Source of the DNA: Oscillospiraceae bacterium
Lineage (GTDB): Bacteria > Bacillota > Clostridia > Oscillospirales > Oscillospiraceae
DNA length: 29,524 nucleotides
Direction of reading: 5' to 3'
Assembly: GCA_020025675.1 (NCBI GenBank)
Contig: JAHHRS010000022.1
Coordinates: forward strand, 1 to 29,524
The notes beneath the pieces were generated by a model. It searched no databases and had not been told where the DNA came from. It saw nothing but the letters and a program-made list of their open reading frames with translations. Below are positions 23,242 through 29,524 of this stretch, piece after piece (the stretch's first letter is position 1; every line of letters begins with the position of its first letter). The position numbers were made by a program, and so were the translations under genes.

Positions 23242-23547
23242 TCACAAAAAATAGCCGATAAGGAGAATGGTCGTTGTAATACCCCAGACAATTCCCAGAA
23301 AAAGCATATTTTTATCTTTAAGCCGCACCCACTTATAGAGATATTGACCGCAAAGGATTGAACAGAACACAGCGTAAATATCCTGATAGGGCTGGTCAAG
23401 ATAAATTTTAACGCCCATTATGATAACACAGACTATAAGCCCCACAATCAATCCCACATGGTTGCTTCTGAGCATAATGTCTACTTCCATTTCATCCAGC
23501 TTTTTTCCTTTATTCTGAGCCTTGCTTAAAATTTTTTCCTTATTCAC
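23242..23547 (-). CDS. Small membrane protein linked to Xre regulator
   Basis: 101 residues starting from GTG at 23547, with AAAGGAG eight bases before it. A hydrophilic N-terminus (NKEKILSKAQNKGKKLDEMEVD) precedes three hydrophobic segments (about 30-48, 55-72, 80-100). It resembles the DUF6442-like membrane proteins that commonly pair with small Xre regulators in Firmicutes; this label is from memory and only moderately sure. Function unknown. Confidence 0.7.
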   Translation of the reverse strand: MNKEKILSKAQNKGKKLDEMEVDIMLRSNHVGLIVGLIVCVIIMGVKIYLDQPYQDIYAVFCSILCGQYLYKWVRLKDKNMLFLGIVWGITTTILLIGYFL

Positions 23548-23570
23548 ATCGGGTTCTCCTTTCCTTATAT

Positions 23571-23645
23571 GCCAAGTTAACTTTGCAGCTTAATAATAGC
23601 ACGGCCAAGTTTACTTGTCAATAGAAATTGCAAAGTTTTCTTTGC
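23571..23645 (-). promoter_or_regulatory. Promoter with three operator palindromes
   Basis: On the minus strand the promoter is TTGACA (23621-23616), 17 bases, TATTAT (23598-23593). Three 16-base palindromes of the form GCMAAGTTWWCTTKGC surround it: GCCAAGTTAACTTTGC (23571-23586), GCCAAGTTTACTTGTC (23604-23619) and GCAAAGTTTTCTTTGC (23630-23645). They lie downstream of the -10, between -10 and -35, and upstream of the -35. Centre-to-centre distances are 33 and 26 bases. This is the expected pattern for a self-repressing Xre protein. Confidence 0.8.
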
Positions 23646-23652
23646 AAAGCTG

Positions 23653-23685
23653 AAAGGGAGCGTGTATTTTCACACGCTCCCTTTT
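23653..23685. terminator. Terminator-like hairpin downstream of the GH129 gene
   Basis: GGGAGCGTGT (23656-23665) pairs exactly with 23672-23681, with A/T flanks extending the stem. On the minus strand only TTT follows; on the plus strand TTTTCGTTTT follows. It separates the GH129 gene from the Xre operon promoter. Confidence 0.7.
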
Positions 23686-23769
23686 CGTTTTATATTATTT
23701 TCGGCTGAATTACAGGATTTTTTCAAAGCTTTAAAGCCAACCTCTTTTTAACTTTCGGGTTTTATTATT

Positions 23770-25677
23770 TCAGCTTTCCTCAGGATACTGAATTTTATAG
23801 CTGTTGTCGTTAAAGTCAACCTCTACTACCGTTCCGTCGCTGAACAGTGTTCTCTGCTTCTTCCAGTCATTATTCAAAAATTCGTGCTTCACCATTTCGC
23901 ACTTTGCCACCCGCTCCTGCAATGGGGCAACTATACGGTAGCGCTCTATATCCTCATCCAGCTGCTTTTCTGCGTTGGGATCGTCAAATGATCCGTCGCA
24001 GTTGGGGTATGCTCCGTCCTTATCCATATAAGCACCGCCGCCGTTTAAAAGAGCGTAGAGCATAAAGTCCTCTTCCCCCTCCCGCCTGTCCATAAGCCAT
24101 GGCAGAATAAGGCAGTCATGGTAGACAAGGTTAAAAAGGGGCACGGGTATGCCCTTTCTTGGGCTGCCCGGCGGCTGAAGCATAAAGTCGTAGGGACCGT
24201 AGTGGCAGAAAACAAGGCTCTGCATTGCCCAGTCGGTCACTTCCTCGGAGCTTGGAAGTATACCTTTTGAAGTGAGATAATCAAAGCATGCCTTGCGGTA
24301 ATTAAAACACTCTCTCCTGCTCATTCTGTGTCTGGGGTTTGCGCACTCATCACCCTCGTTGCAGGTGAAAACATCCAGATATGATGCCTCAAGGTGAATT
24401 CCGTGGCGCAGAATCTCCTCAAAGTTTCGTTTCACATAATAGGGTGCCTGAGTGGTGCAGAGATAGCTCTGTCTTCCCCCTGCCCAGCGGGAAACATCTA
24501 AAATACTGCCGTCGGGAGCTTTGCAGGCAAATTCCTCGTCGAAACTGTCTGCATCAAAATAATAGTCACGGTACTGGTCGTGCAGGCCCAGCATATAGCC
24601 GCATTCCTGCGCCGTGTCAGACAGCTCCTTTAAGCCCTCCCAGCCGCCTGCCTCTTTGCAGGCGGGGAGATAATCCGGATGCTTATTGTCGTAGCCCGGC
24701 TGACCCCAGCCGTCAAGGTGGAGATAGAGCTTCTCCACCCCCTTTTCCTTATAGTGTTTCAGTTCCGCCGAACGCTGAGAAAAAGGTACAAGATTGTCGT
24801 TTTTGCTCTCGTCCTCTTCATTATAAAAGAGCGTACCGGGATTAACGTGGGTCTTTATGCCCTTGTGTACTATGGCAGAGCCTATAAGCTTGTCTACATT
24901 GGGATTTCTGGCTGCTTTCTCTGCTAAGGTAGTTAAAAGTCCCGTTTCCATGGAATATTTTCTGTACACCTTGCAGAGGGAATTATAGTCGCAGTCAGTT
25001 AAAAATGTATAACGCACCACACGGCGGTAGTCCATTTTTCCAAGACTGGGAAGCCAGCGGAAGCCTACATGGGTATAAGGGCCATTAGCCGGGTGGTCCA
25101 CCTGAAATGCTGCGTCCCAAGGCTGCATACAGATTGCTATATAGCCGCCGTCTGGTCTGACCTGACCGAACCAGGGCATATAGGCCGTGTTGCTGCACAG
25201 CTGACCGTCAAAGCTCAGTTTTCTCACTTCATTTTTCCAAGTGTTCGGCAGAAGCAGTCCTTGCAAAATATTTAATACGCTGTAATACTTGGGGCTGTTC
25301 TCTTCAAATTCCATATAACCCGGCCAGTAAACCGCCTCTATTCCCTCATCAGAAAGGGGGATAAACTCAAAATACACATCCCCTGTGCTGTATTCTATCC
25401 ATGAAATTGTCTCAAAAGCCAAATTCAGCTCTCTGCTCCCAAGACTAAAGCCTGAGTAAGTGGAATGTATGCCAACGCCTACGCCTGTTTTCCATTTTTC
25501 ATGGCTAATATTTTCGGCATCAGAGAAGAAAATTTCTTCCCCTGACTTCATTTTTATCGTGGCTTTGTAGCTCTCAGCCCATTTCCACTGCCCTTTATTG
25601 GCTGAAACTTCAAAATTCAATGTCTCTTCATTAAAGCTCAGGCGGATATTCCCGCTCTCAACAGATATATATCCCAT
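23770..25677 (-). CDS. GH129 family alpha-N-acetylgalactosaminidase-like
   Basis: 635 residues from the ATG at 25677, with no signal peptide, so probably cytoplasmic. It consists of an N-terminal beta-rich domain (about 1-240), a TIM-barrel region with LHLDGWGQPGYDNKHPDY and LGLHDQYRDYYFD, and a C-terminal beta domain. The probable nucleophile Asp435 is in YLDVFTCNEGDEC, and the probable acid/base Glu478 in SSEEVTDW. From memory, the characterised enzyme of this family, Bifidobacterium bifidum NagBb, uses Asp435 and Glu478 in a 634-residue chain; these counts agree exactly. GH129 enzymes release GalNAc from mucin-type O-glycan cores. No transporter or sugar-kinase gene is adjacent. GGGAG six bases before the ATG supports this start. 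Confidence 0.85.
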   Translation of the reverse strand: MGYISVESGNIRLSFNEETLNFEVSANKGQWKWAESYKATIKMKSGEEIFFSDAENISHEKWKTGVGVGIHSTYSGFSLGSRELNLAFETISWIEYSTGDVYFEFIPLSDEGIEAVYWPGYMEFEENSPKYYSVLNILQGLLLPNTWKNEVRKLSFDGQLCSNTAYMPWFGQVRPDGGYIAICMQPWDAAFQVDHPANGPYTHVGFRWLPSLGKMDYRRVVRYTFLTDCDYNSLCKVYRKYSMETGLLTTLAEKAARNPNVDKLIGSAIVHKGIKTHVNPGTLFYNEEDESKNDNLVPFSQRSAELKHYKEKGVEKLYLHLDGWGQPGYDNKHPDYLPACKEAGGWEGLKELSDTAQECGYMLGLHDQYRDYYFDADSFDEEFACKAPDGSILDVSRWAGGRQSYLCTTQAPYYVKRNFEEILRHGIHLEASYLDVFTCNEGDECANPRHRMSRRECFNYRKACFDYLTSKGILPSSEEVTDWAMQSLVFCHYGPYDFMLQPPGSPRKGIPVPLFNLVYHDCLILPWLMDRREGEEDFMLYALLNGGGAYMDKDGAYPNCDGSFDDPNAEKQLDEDIERYRIVAPLQERVAKCEMVKHEFLNNDWKKQRTLFSDGTVVEVDFNDNSYKIQYPEES

Positions 25678-25702
25678 ATTAAACTCCCACAAACAAATTT
25701 GA

Positions 25703-25708
25703 ATTATA
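25703..25708 (-). promoter_or_regulatory. -10 element of the GH129 gene
   Basis: A perfect TATAAT on the minus strand about 27 bases before the ATG. The nearest -35 like TTGATA (25734-25729) is 20 bases away, which is too far for an ideal sigma-A promoter, so a regulator may assist. Confidence 0.5.
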
Positions 25709-25739
25709 GTAACACATTTTTATCGCCATATCAATATAC

Positions 25740-25768
25740 TTGCTTTTTCTTAAAAATGGTATTACTAT
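25740..25768 (+). promoter_or_regulatory. Probable promoter of the aminopeptidase gene
   Basis: TTGCTT (25740-25745), 17 bases, TACTAT (25763-25768), 63 bases before the ATG. Moderate match only. Confidence 0.4.
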
Positions 25769-25831
25769 GGAGTGTACCGAAATGAAGGTAAATGAGTAAA
25801 TTAAGATTTTTTATAAATAGGAGCTATTATT

Positions 25832-27619
25832 ATGAAAACAGTACCCCAACGCTTAACCGAATTTCGTGAGGCCATGAAAAAGTCCGGATGCGACATTTTC
25901 ATTATGCCCTCTTCCGACGCTCACGCCAGTGAATATGCCCCCGCTCACCACACCGCATGGGAGTATTTTTCCGGTTTCTCATGCGAGAACGCAAACCTGC
26001 TTGTAACTTTAAGCGAAGCTGCCCTCTGGGTTGACGGACGTTTCTTCGGCGCTGCCGACAAGGCTTTAAAGGATACCGGTGTTCAGTCCATGCATATGGG
26101 CGTTAAAGGTGTTCCCACCGTTAATGAATGGCTCGAAGATAAGCTCAGTGCCGGAATGGTTCTTGGTTATAATGCTGAGACAATGCCCTTAACTCAGATG
26201 AGAAGTCTCAGGGACATTTGCGACAAAAAGTGCGCAAAACTTTGTGACCTGCCTTTGGTTGACCAGGCTTGGACCGAGGACAGAGAGCCCCTTCCCGCAA
26301 CTCCTGCATGGATTCTGGGTAATGAATTTGCAGGCAAAGGTGCAGAGGAAAAGCTGAATATTTACAGGAACAAGCTGAAAGAGGAAGACTGCGACTGCGC
26401 CGTAATTACCTCTCTTGACAGCGTTGCATGGCTTTTTAATCTCCGTGCCGCTGACGTTGATAACACCCCCTATGCTCTGGCTTTTTCTTTTGTTGATATG
26501 GACAGCGCAGTTCTGTTTATGGATTACAGCCGACTCAATGCCGAAGGTGCGGAGACACTTAAAAATGCCGGTGTAAGCCTTATGGGCTATCAGGATATGC
26601 CGGAGTTTCTGGCAAAGAATGACAAGGCTCTCAAAGTTCTGGTTGACCCCTCAAGTCTGAACGCTGCATTAAACAACGCCCTGCGCTCAAATTCTAATTT
26701 CAGCGTTGTTGAGAGCTGCGACCCCATTGCACTTTTAAAGGCAGTTAAAAACGAAACTGAGCTTAAATGCACCAGAAAAGCTCACCTTTATGACGGTGCA
26801 GCTATGGTAAGATTCCAGATTGAGCTGGAAAAGAGACTCTCTCATGGTGAAAAGCTGAGAGAGACTGACATTGACACTATTCTGCACAAATACCGCAGTG
26901 CAAATCCCGGCTTTATTGTGGAGAGCTTCGGCACCATTGCCGCCTACGGCGAAAATGCCGCAAATATGCACTACGCCCCTAAATCTGGAGCTGACGCAGA
27001 AATCCGCAATGAGGGCTACCTGCTTGTAGACAGCGGCGCCACCTACTATGAGGGAACTACCGACATCACCCGCACTTATGCTTTGGGTGCTCTCAGCTAT
27101 GAGGAAAAGCTTGCATACACAAGAGTGCTCCGCTGCCACATTGACGTTGCAATGGCTGTCTGGAAAGAGGGTGCAACCGGCGGAGAGCTGGATATGCTGG
27201 CCCGTCAGCCAATGTGGAAATATATGCTTGACTACCGCTGCGGCACAGGCCACGGAGTTTCTCATGTGGGCGCTGTCCACGAAGGCCCTCAGAGTCTCAG
27301 GCCCCATAACGGCATTGTGTTCGTTCCCGGTATGATAATTACCGATGAGCCGGGCATTTACGAAGAGGGGCACATGGGAATTCGCATTGAAAACGAGCTT
27401 GAGTGCGTTGTGGCCGGTGAAAGCGAATACGGCAGATTTCTCCGCTTTGAGCCTATAACTTTTGTGCCTATCGACATGAGCTGCGTACTGACAGAGGAGC
27501 TTACTAAGGAGGAAAAAGAATGGATTAACGGCTACCACGCCGACGTTCTTGAAAAACTCAGTCCTCTGCTTAACAATGAAGAAATTCAATGGCTCACCGC
27601 AAAATGCGCCGCTGTTTGA
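25832..27619 (+). CDS. M24 family aminopeptidase P (Xaa-Pro aminopeptidase)
   Basis: 595 residues, the long three-domain form. Two creatinase-like N-terminal domains (about 5-140 and 160-305) precede a pita-bread catalytic domain (about 310-560). All five dinuclear metal ligands are present: Asp400 (LLVDSG), Asp411 (TTDITRT), His474 (GTGHGVSH), Glu506 (TDEPGIY) and Glu520 (RIENE). It removes the N-terminal residue from X-Pro peptides, in the cytoplasm as no signal peptide is seen. AGGAG lies before the ATG. Own promoter and a strong terminator make it a single-gene unit. Confidence 0.96.
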   Translation: MKTVPQRLTEFREAMKKSGCDIFIMPSSDAHASEYAPAHHTAWEYFSGFSCENANLLVTLSEAALWVDGRFFGAADKALKDTGVQSMHMGVKGVPTVNEWLEDKLSAGMVLGYNAETMPLTQMRSLRDICDKKCAKLCDLPLVDQAWTEDREPLPATPAWILGNEFAGKGAEEKLNIYRNKLKEEDCDCAVITSLDSVAWLFNLRAADVDNTPYALAFSFVDMDSAVLFMDYSRLNAEGAETLKNAGVSLMGYQDMPEFLAKNDKALKVLVDPSSLNAALNNALRSNSNFSVVESCDPIALLKAVKNETELKCTRKAHLYDGAAMVRFQIELEKRLSHGEKLRETDIDTILHKYRSANPGFIVESFGTIAAYGENAANMHYAPKSGADAEIRNEGYLLVDSGATYYEGTTDITRTYALGALSYEEKLAYTRVLRCHIDVAMAVWKEGATGGELDMLARQPMWKYMLDYRCGTGHGVSHVGAVHEGPQSLRPHNGIVFVPGMIITDEPGIYEEGHMGIRIENELECVVAGESEYGRFLRFEPITFVPIDMSCVLTEELTKEEKEWINGYHADVLEKLSPLLNNEEIQWLTAKCAAV

Positions 27620-27644
27620 TTTTATAATTATATATCCATGATTC

Positions 27645-27682
27645 AGGAAGATATTGTTTTTAGCAATATCTTCCTTTTTTTT
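27645..27682 (+). terminator. Rho-independent terminator of the aminopeptidase gene
   Basis: AGGAAGATATTG (27645-27656) pairs exactly with 27664-27675, followed by a run of T at 27675-27682. Confidence 0.95.
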
Positions 27683-27704
27683 GGTGAAATCAGTAAATAT
27701 TACA

Positions 27705-27733
27705 TTGTTTTTTATAAAAGTGAATGATATACT
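27705..27733 (+). promoter_or_regulatory. Sigma-A promoter of the zinc-ribbon protein gene
   Basis: TTGTTT (27705-27710), 17 bases, TATACT (27728-27733), about 30 bases before the ATG at 27763. The leader includes GGGAGGTCTCCC (27749-27760), in which the ribosome binding site is part of a short palindrome. Confidence 0.6.
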
Positions 27734-27762
27734 TATAAAAAAAGATTCGGGAGGTCTCCCCC

Positions 27763-29043
27763 ATGCCTAACATAAGCAATAACTACGACTCACTTTTCCA
27801 GAAATTCCGCCTAGGGCTGCAGAACTGGTGCCGCACGGGAAAAGAGCCGTCAGCCGGCGATCAGGACATGAAATATTATCTGGATTTGCAGGAAAAGCGG
27901 CTTAAAGACCATGAGCTGATTATGGAAATGGACATGGAATCTGAGGAAGAAATTATGTCTGTGGGTCAGGTCAGCGAAAATATTCCGATAATAGGAAGCG
28001 GATTTGCAAAGTTCAGCAAATCTCTGTACGCCCAGTATCTTAACCGCTCTGTTAAGTATTTACGTAACGGAAAGGAAGTCTTTAAAAAGGCCGACTATCC
28101 CGTTATGTATCAGACCATTATTTCTCCTCAGCCGGAGGAGAAAGGCATAGGAAAGACAAGCTATGTCTGTCCCAACTGCGGCGCTGTTTCCACCTTGGAA
28201 GAGCTTCAGGAGACAGGCTGTCCCTTCTGCGGCACTCGTTACCTTATGAAGGATCTTTACCCTAAGGTTGCAAATTTTTACTTTGTCGATAACGGCAGCA
28301 AATCAGAGGGAACATGGAAATCTGAAAAAAACCGGATTTTGTTTGGAGCAGCTGTTTTAAGCATAATTCAGAATGTGTACACACTTATAACTGACTCTGA
28401 TTTCAGTCTTTTGCAGGCTATTCCAACCTTGATTTTGGGCTTTGGACTTTGGGCCTTTGCAATATATTTAGTTTATTCAATATGGCATCTGATTAAGCTG
28501 ATCAAGGGCGGCGCAAAAGCAACAGTTCTCATAGGCTCAACCGCCGGCTCAAAACGCAAAATCAGCGATACGCTGAAGCAGTTTGCTGCAGACTTTGACT
28601 ACGAATACTTCGAAGGCAAGGCTCTTTCTCTTGCAAGAATTCTTATGCTGAGTAAGAAGCCGGAAGACTTCGTTCAGTATAAGGGCGGCGCTTTGTCAGA
28701 CAGCTTTTCCGATGTGGTGGACATTCAGTACAGAGGCAGAATCGGAGTTAGAAAAGTCCGGAATGTAAATAACAGGATTGAGGTTGTGCTGGATTTATAC
28801 CTGACAAACACTTTAGACCAAGGCGGAAAGCTGAAACAGAAGGACGAAGTTATTGAGATTACCATGTACCACAAGGCAGATTTTCCCGTGGATAAGTCTT
28901 TCTCAATATTAAAAGTTCAGTGTCCTAACTGCGGAGGCAGCTTTGACGCTGCAAAAAAGAAATGCTGTCCCTTCTGTGACAGTGAATACGATGCCGGAAT
29001 AAGCGACTGGATTGTGACTAAAATCAGACGCAAATCTTCATAA
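27763..29043 (+). CDS. Membrane protein bracketed by two zinc ribbons, Tim44-like region
   Basis: 426 residues. An N-terminal helical region (about 1-120) leads to a first zinc ribbon CPNCG...CPFCG (Cys136, 139, 153, 156), two membrane segments (about 192-210 and 218-246), a soluble domain (about 265-380) beginning FAADFDYEYFEGKALSLARIL and resembling Tim44-like/DUF folds, and a second ribbon CPNCG...CPFCD (Cys387, 390, 402, 405). I recall similar zinc-ribbon/Tim44-like membrane proteins in Firmicutes, but none with a known role. GGGAGG lies before the ATG. It is a single-gene unit between terminators. Domain positions are firm; function is not. Confidence 0.85.
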   Translation: MPNISNNYDSLFQKFRLGLQNWCRTGKEPSAGDQDMKYYLDLQEKRLKDHELIMEMDMESEEEIMSVGQVSENIPIIGSGFAKFSKSLYAQYLNRSVKYLRNGKEVFKKADYPVMYQTIISPQPEEKGIGKTSYVCPNCGAVSTLEELQETGCPFCGTRYLMKDLYPKVANFYFVDNGSKSEGTWKSEKNRILFGAAVLSIIQNVYTLITDSDFSLLQAIPTLILGFGLWAFAIYLVYSIWHLIKLIKGGAKATVLIGSTAGSKRKISDTLKQFAADFDYEYFEGKALSLARILMLSKKPEDFVQYKGGALSDSFSDVVDIQYRGRIGVRKVRNVNNRIEVVLDLYLTNTLDQGGKLKQKDEVIEITMYHKADFPVDKSFSILKVQCPNCGGSFDAAKKKCCPFCDSEYDAGISDWIVTKIRRKSS

Positions 29044-29049
29044 ATATAA

Positions 29050-29081
29050 AAAAGCTGCTATCCTTTGGATAGCAGCTTTTG
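29050..29081. terminator. Bidirectional terminator between convergent genes
   Basis: AAAGCTGCTATCC (29051-29063) pairs exactly with 29067-29079 around a TTT loop, with A and T flanks, serving both the zinc-ribbon gene and the decarboxylase. Confidence 0.92.
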
Positions 29082-29082
29082 T

Positions 29083-29524
29083 TCATTTAACCACTGAAAC
29101 AGTTTTTATTCCATAATATTTAAAGCACTCCACTGCCTTTTCGTCTATAATTTCGCCGCAGCAGACTATTGGAACCGCAGGAGGACAGCCCACTCCGGCA
29201 GAGGCAAGAATTCTGCCCTGTGCATTCTCAACAGGAATTTCCTCGCATAAAGAGAGCATTGCGTCTCTTATCTCCATACCTTTTTCCGCTCTTTCGGGAA
29301 TGGGCGGTTTTTCTGAAAATTCGGGTCTTTGGGGAATTTCAAGAAATGCCTTCTGAATTTTTTCCAGTTCAGCATTTGAATTTAAGGTACTGAGCATAAG
29401 CACCAGATAATCTCTGTCATAAAACTCAGGGATTATTCCTTTTTCTTCCAAAATTTCCCCAAGTTCCTGTCCGGTATAACCGTAAGGCTTTGCAGAAATG
29501 CTGAGCTTAATTTCCTCGTCGCCT
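29083..29524 (-). CDS. Orn/Lys/Arg decarboxylase, C-terminal part (cut by window edge)
   Basis: The 147 visible residues are the C-terminal domain of a PLP-dependent basic amino-acid decarboxylase of the Gram-positive SpeA/YaaO type (PF03711): KLSISAKPYGYTGQELGEILEEKGIIPEFYDRDYLVLMLS near the edge, then ASAGVGCPPAVPIVCCGEIID. The open frame continues to the window end, so an internal TTG at 29451 is not a start. The catalytic lysine and PLP-binding parts lie outside the window. Which substrate is used (arginine, lysine or ornithine) cannot be told. Confidence 0.9.
   Translation of the reverse strand, partial: GDEEIKLSISAKPYGYTGQELGEILEEKGIIPEFYDRDYLVLMLSTLNSNAELEKIQKAFLEIPQRPEFSEKPPIPERAEKGMEIRDAMLSLCEEIPVENAQGRILASAGVGCPPAVPIVCCGEIIDEKAVECFKYYGIKTVSVVK

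Noticed and set aside
24381..24845. 154-residue plus-strand frame over the GH129 gene
   Set aside because: Arg/Pro/Ser-rich shadow of a conserved gene.
26735..27589. 284-residue open frame antisense to the aminopeptidase gene
   Set aside because: It lies wholly inside a gene with all catalytic residues intact, has no ribosome binding site and no recognisable family.
27749..27760. GGGAGGTCTCCC palindrome over the ribosome binding site as a regulatory hairpin
   Set aside because: As RNA it gives only about four pairs with a small loop; too weak to claim control.
29083..29451. Complete 122-residue gene starting at TTG
   Set aside because: The frame continues to the window edge with decarboxylase sequence, so this is an internal TTG of a longer gene.

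Overview
The window looks like a chromosomal segment of a spore-forming, probably gut-associated Clostridia species (Oscillospirales/Ruminococcaceae-like). This is inferred from the complete spoIIIAA-AH operon, Firmicutes-type gene order (spoIIIA - asp23 - nusB - xseAB - ispA - dxs - tlyA - nadK - argR - recN), AGGAG ribosome binding sites, sigma-A-like promoters and a GH129-type GalNAc-releasing glycosidase. I see no rRNA, tRNA, insertion sequence, prophage or CRISPR array.

Layout. Positions 1-446 hold no gene but contain consecutive strong stem-loops that fold best as minus-strand RNA. Next, all on the minus strand, come an F420-0:glutamate-ligase-like protein (447-1640, own promoter) and a long housekeeping/sporulation block read from 16883 down to 1729: spoIIIAA-AH (engulfed forespore channel), terminator, asp23-nusB-xseA-xseB-ispA-dxs-tlyA-nadK-argR-recN, a small cysteine-rich redox-type protein, and tyrS. 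Genes in the block are adjacent or overlap by a few bases (ATGA or TTGA junctions), so they are largely translationally coupled. A divergent plus-strand membrane-protein gene (16998-17489) shares its promoter region with spoIIIAA.

From 21149 down to 17562 lies a second minus-strand unit: VanZ-like protein, an unusual P1B-type ATPase with altered catalytic motifs, a nitroreductase and a HAD phosphatase. It is followed, going right, by a YgjV-like membrane domain fused to an acetyltransferase-like domain (minus), a PgsA-like CDP-alcohol phosphatidyltransferase (plus), and a small membrane protein/Xre regulator operon (minus) whose promoter is covered by three copies of one palindrome. The right end carries a GH129 family glycosidase (minus), an M24 aminopeptidase P (plus), a membrane protein bracketed by two zinc ribbons (plus), and the C-terminal part of an Orn/Lys/Arg decarboxylase running off the window (minus).

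Most of the window is ordinary core genome. The points most worth a second look are the three-operator Xre promoter, a SpoIIIAG lacking the usual insertion in its ring-building domain, the P1B ATPase with SGD in place of TGE, the possible structured RNA at the left edge, and the GH129 enzyme whose two candidate catalytic residues fall at positions 435 and 478.
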